NCBI RefSeq assembly: GCF_963422355.1
Contig: NC_085095.1
Coordinates: forward strand, 3,729,607-3,793,606
DNA from: Corticium candelabrum
Lineage: Eukaryota; Porifera; Homoscleromorpha; Homosclerophorida; Plakinidae
Direction: 5' to 3'
DNA length: 64,000 nt
Below, piece by piece: positions 25,062-35,128 of this stretch. Both the position numbers and the translations under genes were made by a program. Under the pieces are notes generated by a model. The model was given only the letters and a program-made list of their open reading frames with translations. It was not told the DNA's origin and did not search any database. The first letter of the stretch is position 1, and each line of letters begins with the position of its first letter.

Positions 25062-25510
25062 CCTCAGTGGTAGTGGTTTTGTGCATCATGGGTAGAGGTT
25101 TGTGCATCAGAGGTAGGGATTTTATTTATCAAGGGTAAGAGTTTGTGTCTAAAAGGGGTAAGGTTACGTCCAATAGTGTTAGGGATTTTGTGCACTAGGT
25201 GCGTAGAGTGGCATGGGTTAGACCTGGCTATAGCTTTCATTATTTGTAGGCGTGGTCATAAAATCGTACTGTACATACGTGTGAAGACCAAAGTTGTATA
25301 AAGTATGTACACAACCCTTTTCTCCGTTCTACTGTTGCAGTCAATGAAAGTGGGGGCGTCTTTAAAATTGGGCGTGTCCCTTAGTATCTGAAGTTAAGCC
25401 CACCATTTCTAGGAGTCACGGTACGCCCCTGTGTACGCCAGGGGTAGGGGTTTGTGCATCAGGCGTAGGGATTTGTGCATCAGGCGTAGGTTTTGTCTTT
25501 TAGGGGTAGG
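25062..25510. repeat. Imperfect minisatellite, unit about 20 bp
   Basis: Two clusters (about 25062-25160 and 25430-25510) of degenerate units of the form GTGCATCAGGGGTAGGGGTTT. The same clusters occur in the duplicate at about 62980-63080 and 63345-63425. Confidence 0.6.
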
Positions 25511-25833
25511 AATTTTGTTTATCAAAAAAATCAGTGTATCTGTAGCTTGAAATGCTAGGATTACAAGTTGAGCCCAAATATTTAATTATTTAATTAAAAG
25601 TGTAGCAACATGTGGAACATGCCCACCAGTACGTACATACTCAGGCACTGCATAGTATAATATCATGTAGTCTCGCTTAGCCAGACCTTTACCGCGCCCT
25701 CATCCCGCGCGGGATAAAGGGTCTGGTGAAGTTCCTTTGATGTTGCCACGTTGCCGTATCACCAAATTCCGGTGACCTAAAGACTCTATAAATGTTACAA
25801 AGAGGCAAGATAATATTACCGTTTCTCTGCCAG

Positions 25834-25937
25834 GTTGCATGTTGTGTGTCCAGAGGATGTAGTCATCGATGCTACCTTCGACTCAAGGCAAGCCACGAAT
25901 AACGTTTCATGGCCTACCGGTGAACAGCCATCGCAAG
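25834..25937 (+). CDS. Possible HYR-like (hyalin repeat) exon
   Basis: A 104-nt stretch between a good acceptor (TTTCTCTGCCAG) and a strong donor (CAAG/GTGAGTTC). One frame is open across it and reads VCPEDVVIDATFDSRQATNN, then VSWPTGEQPS. The CPxD, Ala/Thr and V-S/T-W-x-x-P spacing resembles half of an HYR/immunoglobulin-like extracellular module. No neighbouring exon was found in the window. In the duplicate, the matching exon (63745-63852) carries a TGA and is broken. Confidence 0.35.
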
Positions 25938-26934
25938 GTGAGTTCTTGTCGCGAAATGTCGTTGAAATGGTGTGTACACGCGCGCCCTTTGCAGTCATTG
26001 ATTTTCACTTTCCGATGCCGCGGTGGTGACGAGCACGTACGTGTACGGCTAGCTACTAGGTAGGCTAATCCAGTGAGAAGCTAGAAGCATAAGATGTGTG
26101 GCGGCGTACAGCGAGGCGGTAGCAAGTCGCTGTCAGTTGTTGTGTTGGACGTTTTTCCGACAAAATCTTGACAACTACGCGAATTTCCTGAGAATATAGG
26201 AGATGATCGCCTCGCCATACAGCCTAGCGTTTAGCTTCTCGCTGGACTACGCGAGACTAGGTACTATCATGCTAGTTTGTAGCTGGGGAAATTATAGCTT
26301 GTGCACTGTACAGACAACAATCTATACGAGAATATATCAACAAATTACATCAGTACATTGGAGTTCGGCAAGGATATCGTATGATTATCCGGGACGTAGT
26401 CTTGGTATCCGGGGTATTTGTGAAGAGTATGATGGCTGCGGCCACTGCACGATAATCTAGTTGATAGACCAGAGTTTGGTTGGGCGCTGTTTCTTAGTAG
26501 TTTTACCCGTTGGTACTTAGTTGAGTAGATGATGTACATATAACGTTTTGAGGAGGACGGCATCGCCGTGTTAGACGCACTCATTACCAGAACCTTGTTT
26601 TTATCGAAAGACCGATGTCTAGGCCTGCGTTTGTATTCGTAGGTAGTCTTAAACTTGGGAGTAGCCATTTTCAGCTTGTAAAACCTTTAAAAACCCAGTT
26701 GACGGAGTACCAAGGATAGCTGTTTTAGCAATCGTGCCTCCAGGGGGCGGAGTACCTCTGTCATGTGACCATACACGCCTGCAAACCACTTTCGTAGGAC
26801 AGAAGCCACAGCGTCTATCAATACGTGTGCGATGTCTACTACCTATTTTGCATCTCTGGACTTCGAATCCCGCAAGCGGTACCAAAATAAGCTAAGAATA
26901 GATGGGAACTCTATCTGACCCCTAGAGCATACCA

Positions 26935-27394
26935 GAAGATGAGTCGATCGACGACGTTTCGCAGTGGCCTACACTGGAATTTGGTGACATCTACAGGTAT
27001 CTCATCGACACACCAGGAACGTTTACAAGAGAAACGCTTAAAACGTACAAATTACTTGAAGCTTACAACTACTAGAGTAGTGGCTACGTACGCACAGTAT
27101 TCTACTGTAAACGAGTCAGCAAACTTGCTGTCATGAAAGCCAAAGTGAACCCAAGCCGAAAGGATCCAAACAAATATCAAGAGACTTGGATTATTGTTTG
27201 TAAGAAAATGGGTACAATCAAAGCTGCTCATTGTACATGCATGGCGGGGGTAAGAAGAATTATTGATGATCTCCAAATACTAATATTCTACATGCAAGTC
27301 AATTAATTAATTAATTAATGCCTTTCTCAGGCTTGGTGAAATCTGTAGTCATGTTGCTGCCATCATGTTTAAAGTCGAAGCTGCCTGTAGGCTA
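26935..27394 (+). pseudogene. SWIM zinc-finger protein fragment, two exons, broken
   Basis: Exon A (about 26935-27249) reads LEFGDIYRYLIDTPGTFT and ends with KAAHCTCMAG. An 81-nt intron (GTAAGA to TTTCTCAG) separates it from exon B (27331-27394), LGEICSHVAAIMFKVEA. Together they give C-x-C-xn-C-x-H, the SWIM finger. Similar SWIM proteins, often with a YqaJ nuclease domain, are multicopy in marine invertebrates. A TAG at 27073-27075 and an extra G at the splice junction break the frame. A hAT element begins at 27395 inside exon B. Confidence 0.6.
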
Positions 27395-28421
27395 CAGGGG
27401 CGTAGGAAGCATTCTAGGACTGGTCGGGCCTAACGCGCGCTAAGAGGTGTGGTAAAGTCACGTGATTTATCCTATTTAGCGTGCGCTAAAATTGAAAACA
27501 GCATGGAGTTCACACAAATTATTATTATTACTACTGTGATTACTGAACCTCATTGGCCTTCCCAAATAGTCGAAGCCTATTTTATGACTTTGCTACAAAC
27601 TGGTCATGAATGACATCCAGATCCAAATCACTATCGACATAATCTTTATGCACATGAAGCACCATTAGATTATTGAATCTTTTCTGAGACATGGTAGTTC
27701 TTAGGTAGTTCTTAACACGTCTCAGTGCACTGAAGGATCTCTCCGAGGTGGCGTTGGTAGCTGGCATAACCAAAATCAGCTGCATGAGGCGGCATACTTG
27801 ACTCAATAAGGACCTCTGACCAGATGACAAGCTAGAAAAGTAGCGCCTTAAATCAAATATTGTAACCTTCTCAAGTTTCTCTGTGTTCTTCTGGAAATGC
27901 AGACTAAATGTTACCAGCTGCCCTCTCAACTCTTCCTTGTCAGAATCATCGCCGTAGAAGGCACATACTCGCTCCAGTTGTTCCTCCATTTCAAACTTGT
28001 ACCTCGCAAGTGCTTCAGTATCATCATCTGCGTGTTTGTACTGCAATGCAGCAGTGATTAAGAGCGACTCTAAAGAGCTATACATTCCATAGCCAGGTTG
28101 ATCGAATCGTTCCTGGATGCAGTTGATTACGACATCGAGAGTCTCATTGTAGTATTGCAAGTAGTAGAACGGACTGTTTCATGATGGTACCCATCTTCGC
28201 CTTCCTCAAATCTTCTAGGCCTCTTTCTCCGACGAGGCAACATGGGTTTTTCAATTTCCAATTCCTCCGCCTTGTTGACATTCAGCCAAAACAACTCATA
28301 CGACTGATCTGTACGCAAAGACTTCAATGTCTCTAGACTCGTTCTAGCAACTTGCTGTCCTTCTGCAGCAGACAAACCTTTATCCTGCAATGCTCTGCTG
28401 AGATTGTCGGTATGTCTCAAA
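27395..28421 (-). mobile_element. hAT element B, truncated
   Basis: Starts with terminus CAGGGGCGTAGGAAGC at 27395, directly after GTAGGCTA (27387-27394), the expected 8-bp target duplicate. The minus-strand coding part (27582-28420) runs from a TDNLSRALQDKGLSA segment to the C-terminal dimerisation motif NATSERSFSALRRVKNYLRT. The right terminus and N-terminal half are missing: coding stops near 28421. A frame break lies at about 28130-28160. Confidence 0.75.
27582..28420 (-). pseudogene. hAT transposase C-terminal half (element B)
   Basis: Two overlapping blocks in different frames (28127-28420 and 27582-28160). The dimerisation domain is well preserved. It closely resembles the transposase in 32158-33021 (same TDNLSR, SYELFW and NATSERSFSALR words), so both belong to one family. 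Lack of the N-terminal zinc finger and catalytic core makes it inactive. Confidence 0.8.
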
Positions 28422-28549
28422 GTTTGAGGGGGGCTGTTTTAATCACACTTTAAAGCCACGCCCATTTTTCCTTTTACTTCCACGGTGTGAATGTTCGCCA
28501 TTGTCGGGACAGTGATACGCAAACAATCATCTAACTGGTTACTAATGGT

Positions 28550-28550
<1 letters not shown>

Positions 28551-28624
<74 letters not shown>
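28551..28624. repeat. (AC)n microsatellite
   Basis: 74 bp of AC directly beyond the 3' end of LINE family 2; it may be that element's (TG)n tail. Confidence 0.9.
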
Positions 28625-28626
<2 letters not shown>

Positions 28627-28682
28627 CACTTCACGCTGCGTTCATTCCAATGAGAAACGATGCAGGCCAAGGTCACCATAGG

Positions 28683-29976
28683 CTATATCGGAGGAGTGGA
28701 TGTTCTCTGACGGCAGAAACGGTCGTAGTTGTGGAGGCCTTGTTGGCGGAATGTTTGGTGACAGTACTGACATTGACTAGTCAGGGACTGGCCATGTTTC
28801 TGTCTTTGGTGGTTTACAAGGCCGGCATGATTTACAGCAGTAAATCCACAACCATCAAAGCTGCAGTGTAAAGCAAACTGTGATGTCGTTTGTCTTGCTT
28901 CGCGGCGACGTTTCTGCTCATCCTTGCGGTATTTCTCTTGTTCTTCCTTCTTGAAATTTGCTTCCTGTGTGGCAGCCCAGATCTGATTCCTCCAGTCATT
29001 CCTATCTTCTGCTAGTATCCTCCAAACCCCATCAAGATTGCAATTCTTTAAATTCCTCAGTACCAAATCGTTCCATCTCATTCTCTGGCCTCCGACTGAA
29101 CGTCTACCTTGGGGTGATACACACACCAAAAGCTTCCTTGGTAGGCGACACTCATCCGTGCGCAAGATGTGACCCAATAACCGAAGACTTCTTTGTGTCA
29201 GCATGATGAAGATTCTTTGTAGGTTGGCTATCTTTCTGATGGAGGTGTCTCTCTTCCCGTCCCATAGGGACACTCCAAGGATGGAGCGGAGGCTTCTCAT
29301 CACAAAGCTCTGTAAGCGATGTATTTGCAGCTCCAGAAGTACTGCTGTTTCCATACCATATAAAAGGGTGGAAAGAACTACAGAGACTACGATGTTCAGC
29401 TTGGTACTAGACTTAATCTTCCTCTGGTGCCAAGGATGCGATTAAGTGACCCATCTTACTAAGATGCTTTGGTTATCCGTGTTGATATCTCGACATCCAT
29501 GGAGCAATTATTAGAAAGATACAGATAACTTCCAAGGTACTGAAAGGATGGTACCACCTCAATTGGATCACAATCAGGATGCAAAGAAATGGGATATGGA
29601 GAATGGGCATCAGCTCCAGGTAGGACAGCTAGAAGCTTGGTCTTCTTGTAATTGATGGTAAGCCCCATGTGATGGCAAGACGAATCCAGAGATTTCAGCA
29701 AGGAGGATAGACTTTCATAAGAATCAGATATCAATGCCATATTATCGGCATATTCAAAGTCTGACACTGACACCTCTGATGTAAGCTTCTTCCTGTTTCC
29801 TACCAGGTCAGCATCTAGAAGATATGACAAGCACACACCTACATCTGGTTGGTGATAAGTAATGACAAGTCGAATCACAGAGTCAAAGTAGAGGTTGAAT
29901 AAGGTTGGCGCAAGTACGCAACCCTGTTTGACACCACTAGAAACAGAGAAATGATCTGAGAATTTACCATAGGTCC
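28683..29976 (-). pseudogene. LINE family 2: C-terminal part of the reverse transcriptase plus zinc fingers
   Basis: 29459-29976 carries SSGVKQGCVLAPTLFNLYFD and FEYADNMALIS. The second Asp of the catalytic YADD box is Asn, so this copy should not polymerise. 28683-29354 carries the LINE C-terminal region (RSLRLLGHILRTDECRLPRK) and two Cys-His fingers (CSFDGCGFTAVNHAGLVNHQ, CQYCHQTFRQQGLHNYDRFC). A break near 29355-29460 separates them. Confidence 0.75.
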
Positions 29977-29979
29977 TTA

Positions 29980-30805
29980 AGCCCGGTTCACAGTTCGACG
30001 CTGGCACAGCGTCCTGCCAGCGTCCTGGACGCTGACAAGGACGCTCACACGAGCGTCAGCGAATATGCTGGCGCTGGACAATTCACAGTATTGCGTCTGA
30101 CGAGCGTCCATCGCAAAAAGAACACACTGCGACAGTGGTCTGGCGCTGCAAAGTAATCACGTGTGTACAATGTATCTCGACAGACATGGACGACGACGTA
30201 TTGCTTTTGTTGCACTGCTGGGCCGTAGTCTCGACCAAGCGTTTTCTTTCATCCTTATTTTATGTTTTAGGTTGCCCCTATGAGGGAACTACACCAGATG
30301 TGGTGTTTTAAAAATAAATTATTATTATGTCCTTGTACTCCTTTGACTGAACTTGCCAAACACAGGGAAACCCACGCACACACTTCCATCGACGAATCAA
30401 TGTTCGATGCCATGTGAACGAATAGAATATCCTGGATACGTCCAGTGACTGACTTTCGATTGGTTGAAACGGAGCACGTGATGTCATCGGACGCTTGGTC
30501 ACTTTCGGCTAGGACGCTCGATTAGAACTTTTCTTTATTCCAGCGTCGTGGACGCTCGCCCAGCGTCGTGCCAGCGTCGCAGACGCTGACATGTTTCACA
30601 GTGTGACGCTGATGCTCGCTAGCGGCCAGGACGCTCGCTCATCGTCAGCGGCCAGGACGCTCGCTCATCGTCAGCGGCCAGGACGCTCGCTCATCGTCAG
30701 CGGCCAGGACGCTCGCTCATCGTCAGCGGCCAGGACGCTCGCTCATCGTCAGCGGCCAGGACGCTCGCACGACGCTTGTGCCAGCGTCGTACTGTGAACC
30801 GGGCT
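29980..30805. mobile_element. PIF/Harbinger-type MITE with internal 26-bp tandem repeats
   Basis: Flanked by a TTA duplication (29977-29979 and 30806-30808). Inverted ends begin AGCCCGGTTCACAGT. Many GACGCT and CCAGCGTC motifs lie near both ends. Five full 26-bp units plus a partial one (AGCGGCCAGGACGCTCGCTC and six more bases) lie at 30621-30776. There is no coding capacity. The 3-bp TTA duplication and the termini resemble the right end of Harbinger 1 at 60446 (AGCCTAGTTCACA in reverse complement), a likely source of transposase. Confidence 0.8.
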
Positions 30806-31870
30806 TTACAGCGGCAAAAGTGTTACTGTGCAATGCTTCAATGATTTTGAGCAGCTTAGATGGCAAGTGGTAACAATACTGAAGAACAGACCAGAGAGCT
30901 GCTCTATTGATTGAATCGTAGGCCTTACGGAGGTCTACAAAACAGATGTATAAAGGACGATGGTACTACCTTGCTTTTTCCATCAACACCCTGAGAGAAA
31001 ACAGTTGGTCGGTGCACCCTCTTACCTTGCGGAAACCACACTGGTTCTCAAGCAAGAGGCCTCCGCTCTGGGTTTGATCCTGTACAATATAACACGAGTA
31101 AAAACCTTGCTGGGGATGCTCAAGAGGGCAATGCCTCTATAGTTGTCGCACTCGCAACGACTTCCCTTCTTGTGAAGAGGGACAATGAGGTGGTTCAACC
31201 AACCTGAGGGGATACTCTCGCTGCTCCAGATGAAATTGAACAGTGACGTGAACCAGCAGATGGTTTCGCCTCCTCCCAACTTCAGCAACTCGGTAGATAT
31301 GCCGTCATCTCCTGGAGCCTTACCATCTCTGAGCTGTGCGATAGCTACCTAAATCTCATCTTCAGATATGGGCTGGGACAAGTTTTCATCATCTGGGAAT
31401 AGTTGTCTGTAAGATGGTGTGGCAGCAATGATGTTGGGTAGTGCATCAGTATCCCACTGGCAGCGTGATGAGCAACAATTAGACACTTCTGCAAAGTGCT
31501 CTGCCCAACGTTGAAGCTTGTCGATGTCACTTGAGAGAATGGATCTATTCTTTGCTGGGATGTTGGATGATGAAGGCTTGGATGCCTGTTTCTTAAGTAG
31601 CCTGAGCTCTTTGACTACGCTCCCACCACAACCTAGTTGCTGTAACGTGTTTGCTTTCTTTTCAGCTTCTACTGCTTTAGCACTCCACCAGGCATTCCTT
31701 GCTTTGTCAGCAGCCACCTTGGTTAAACTTCTCAGTCTGCGATACTCTGCCATGGTATTTGGAAGTTGCTGGTCATCAATATTAGATATGTTCCGTAGGT
31801 GTAGCCACGCTTCTCTCTTCTTCCTGGAGAGGTTTCTCACTTCTGTGATCCAATCAGCCTCTTTTGGCAA
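30806..31870 (-). pseudogene. LINE family 2: N-terminal part of the reverse transcriptase
   Basis: 31349-31870 is the region preceding the RT domain (SRKKREAWLHLRN, DKLQRWAEHFAEV). 31022-31288 carries the first RT motifs (HLIVPLHKKGSRCECDNYRG, SKVFTRVIL). 30809-30960 carries the next RT motif (KAYDSINRAALWSVL). Frame breaks separate these blocks. Confidence 0.75.
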
Positions 31871-31935
31871 GGGTGGTAGGTTGCCACTGGCTTCCTGAAT
31901 GGCTGACTTGAAGGAGGCCCACTCATCAAGTCAGC

Positions 31936-31959
31936 CCCCCCCCCACACACACACACACA
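31936..31959. repeat. C-run and (AC)n, left half of a split microsatellite
   Basis: The AC tract ends exactly where hAT element C begins (31960) and resumes at 34993 after it ends. Confidence 0.8.
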
Positions 31960-32157
31960 CAGGGCCATAGCAAGCTCACAAAATGTGAATGGGCCTAGCG
32001 CACGCTAATGGGTATGGCACGCTAACGCGCGTTAGCGCAGTAAAGCGCGTTACAAAACCATCTTCCGTATTTGCTTCGAATGGTTACCTTCTTACGCTCA
32101 TATTTCTGTGTTACCCAAGTTCGAAACAAGCCCAAATATACAGTATCAACTACATGT

Positions 32158-33964
32158 TCAAAATTTTTCAAATATGCGCAGCCTGTGTTCACTACCGGAA
32201 ACAAACTCATTGCCAACTTCTCTAGCTCTTAATAAATCGGTAAATTCTTTATGCACGCGAAGCGTCATCAGGTGGTTTAATCTGTCGTGACGCATTCTAG
32301 AACGGAGGTATATTTTTCCCTTCCGCAAAGCACTAAAGGACCGCTCACTGGTAGCATTTGTGGCGGGCATAACTAGTACAAGCGTTACAATCCTACACAC
32401 TTCTGAAATGAGCAGCTTCTTAGATGACTACTCTTAAAGTACTCTATGACGCTTGAAATGATATGTGGCATATCTTCAGGAGGATAGTCAAACTGCTAAA
32501 ATTTGTAATTGACACCTGAGAGTGGACTTGGAGAAGTCATCGCTATAGAAATTACAAACAAAGTTCAACTCAGCCTCAAAATCTTCGCCTCTAATAGCTT
32601 TTAGTAGAAGTTCTTGCATATTCTTGTATGTATTGTAGCCCATCTGGTCAAATCGAGACTTGATGCAGTTGGTCGCTAAATCTAGGGCTTCGAAATAGTG
32701 TACTCTGAAATGGTCTTTAGGAGAATCATAGTAATTACCAACAGACTCTTCGTCATGAATCCGTCTGAGAACCTTACTCTTTCTTGGAACAGTTGGTTCT
32801 TCCACCTCGAAAGAACTTCTCTCAATTTCAAGTTGCTTCCAGAACAGCTCATAACTCTCGTCATTTCGCAATGTCTGTAGCGTTGCAACAGTTAACCGTG
32901 CTAATTCTTGGCTCTCGGATGCAGATAACTCTTTATGTTGCAGTGTTCTGCTGAGGTTATCTGTGTGTCGTAGAATCAGTTCTCCTATTTTAACCCCAAA
33001 GAGGAATGTAAAGCAGTGCATCTGAGAAACAACACCCCATATTCTAGCAACAGTTTCAGAGTCCTTCGTAATTTCCAGGCTCTCTTCCCACAGCTAGGTT
33101 AACACTGGCCAGTTTGATATAATACTATGAAATGAATCGGCCTGAACAGCCCACCTAGTTGGACACAGAACTCTAACACCAGGACCATCAGAAGCAAGTT
33201 GTGATTTAAGCGTTGAAAGATATAGCATCTCGGCGAGGAGAGTACTTAATCAGCTTGGTGATTTCGTGGGTCGTGTCCAGAGAAGACTTCATTAACTTGG
33301 AATTTTTTTATAGCATTAGCAGTTGCGATATTCAGAGAATGACCATAACAATGCAAGTAGTCTTGGCTCCTCTCTACGTATCTGACTTGCAACGCCATTC
33401 CTAACTCCACTCATGTTACTTGCTCCGTCATAACACCGGCCTCTACATTTCACAACAGGCAATTCAATCTACACAGTGTGTCTTTGATGGCAGAAACAAG
33501 TGTGTCAGAACGGGTAGATGCCACTTCATATAGACTTATGAAATACTCATGCACACTAAAGTCCTTGGTATCTACCCATCTAAGAACAACAACCACTTGC
33601 TCTTTGTTAGCAGAATCCTTTGCCTCGTCAGCCATTATAGCATAGAAAGGAGAAGTGCGCAGGCGATCAGATACACCTCTTAGTACTTTCACTGCCATAA
33701 TTTTAATCAAATCATTTTGCATTTTGGGACTTGTTTACTTGTTTGCTCGGTTCTGCATCCATTCAATGACTTTAGGATCGTCCTCTCCACGCAGTCTTAG
33801 CAATTGAATAAAATTGCTGTCACTCTCATCTCCGTCACCTCTCAATATATATATATTTTTCAGAACTGTCATCGAAAGCACAAGGCAAATTACAAGCAAA
33901 CTACGACACGAACTAAAATGCAAACTACAATACAAACTACAATGCAACCAAGCACACACACACA

Positions 33965-34063
<99 letters not shown>

Positions 34064-34610
34064 ACATAAATTTATGAAAAGTCAAAACTAAATTCTCGTT
34101 TGGCAAGGGTAGCTGGCCCACTGGTACCAGACTCCTTCTTGCCAACAATTGTCAATGCCTCTTTATTGATTATGTCTCAACGCACAAGACTGCCTAGCTA
34201 GAAATCTGAGATTAGAGATTATCTTAAGTAAGTACTGACCGTAGTCATGCTTCTCTCTTTCGTGTGCAGAAGACAATGAGTCACCAATATCTCTCGTCTT
34301 CGCTGGAAGAGTCAAGATTTTTCTACAGATTTTCTATTCCAGGAACTTGTTTCATGGTCACGAAACACACAAGTGCCATTTTTTCAATTGTGAAATCCTT
34401 TGGTAGTGAAAGCCTCGTCGTATTTTCTAGACCACATCTTGAGTTTCTTGATGGCTTTCACGCACGTGTGACAGAACACGCTATCAGTGGATTCACAGTA
34501 GTGGAGCCACTTCCATCTTCCAAACCAACCGGGCTGAAAACTTCTCTTCACTGTAGCTGTGCTACCGTACTCCCGCTGTGGAAAGTGAAAGCTTGGAGGC
34601 TTGTGGTGTC
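32158..34610 (-). pseudogene. hAT transposase (element C), TTF zinc finger to dimerisation domain
   Basis: The zinc finger near 34600-34390 reads SFQPGWFGRWKWLHYCE, VFCHTCVKA, then a GFHN segment, all typical of TTF-type fingers. 33735-33850 reads RGDGDESDSNFIQLLRLRGE. 33450-33722 reads FYAIMADEAKDSANKEQVVV with VLRWVD, the start of the catalytic domain. 32488-33021 is the central part and 32158-32400 contains NATSERSFSALRKGKIYLRS. Several frameshifts and the microsatellite separate the blocks, so it is inactive. Confidence 0.8.
33953..34061. repeat. (AC)n microsatellite inside hAT element C
   Basis: About 109 bp of AC between the zinc finger and the catalytic part of the transposase, perhaps in a former intron. 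Confidence 0.9.
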
Positions 34611-34991
34611 TCTGATATCGAGGTCAAGTCACTAGCAGCGCATTTGGACAGCACCATCAGAGAGACACGCTCACCCTCTATCAATATCTGCAAGTCTTGA
34701 AGATAGAGAAATTATGCGTCGTCTCGCACGTGGTAACAACCGATAATCCGGGTCACTTCCGTGAGGCTTAGGTTCCCGTATATGAAGTGACGGTAGAGCT
34801 GCCCTTTCTGTAAAACAATCCGTGATATAGTGAAGCAGACGCAAACCTTTACCAGATGAATAATAAATTGATATTATTTAATCACCTACATCTTAACCGA
34901 AATGTCAAGAAATCTTCGACCGGCGAAAGTACAAAATTCCAAATATTGCCCGGGCCATGGCCCAGGCAGCCTGGGCAGTCTCTACGGCCCT

Positions 34992-34992
<1 letters not shown>

Positions 34993-35034
<42 letters not shown>
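34993..35034. repeat. (AC)n, right half of a split microsatellite
   Basis: Starts at the base following the right terminus of hAT element C. Confidence 0.85.
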
Positions 35035-35035
<1 letters not shown>

Positions 35036-35128
35036 AGGCACTGTTAAGCGTCACAGATCTTTAATAATGCTATTATTCAAAATTCGTAATAGAATTACTA
35101 CGCAGTGTTATTTTTTCTAATCTAAACA

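Larger units (their letters stand above)
22785..26152. repeat. Duplicated segment, copy 1
   Basis: Sequence from 24041 to 26152 matches 62010 to 64000 in the same orientation with high identity and small indels. The LINE to its left also matches (22785-23640 against 60447-61320). Copy 2 is cut by the window edge. Copy 1 has about 60 bp near 24590-24680 and about 60 bp near 25984-26040 that copy 2 lacks. Confidence 0.85.
28625..31935 (-). mobile_element. Non-LTR retrotransposon family 2, 5'-truncated, split by a MITE
   Basis: Minus-strand LINE. The 3' side ends at an (AC)n tract and the 5' side stops at a C-run/(AC)n tract near 31936. No endonuclease domain remains at the N-terminal side. A Harbinger MITE (29980-30805) interrupts the reverse transcriptase. 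Confidence 0.8.
31960..34992 (-). mobile_element. hAT element C, near full length but decayed, inserted in (CA)n
   Basis: Left terminus CAGGGCCATAGCAAGC at 31960 and right terminus, in reverse complement, CAGGGCCGTAGAGACTG ending at 34992. CA repeats lie directly on both sides, so the 8-bp target duplicate would be within (CA)n. Minus-strand coding order matches a complete hAT transposase: N-terminal TTF-type zinc finger (about 34600-34390), DUF4371-like core (33450-33860), middle region (32488-33021), dimerisation domain (32158-32400). An internal (AC)n tract lies at 33953-34061. Confidence 0.75.

Noticed and set aside
26345..26668. First exon of a gene starting at 26668 (MATPKFKTTYEYKRR)
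   Set aside because: Good start context and a donor-like GTAATGAG, but no second exon or family match in the window.
28439..28624. Cys-Val repeat ORF
   Set aside because: Translation of an (AC)n microsatellite. The same applies to 23627-24043, 33804-34148, 34902-35120 and 54485-54716.
30591..30797. Repeat protein or CRISPR-like array in the 26-bp repeats
   Set aside because: Units are contiguous without spacers and lie inside a MITE defined by TTA duplicates; no Cas genes and the host is eukaryotic.
34264..34635. Plus-strand 123-codon ORF
   Set aside because: It is the shadow of the hAT TTF zinc finger encoded on the minus strand.
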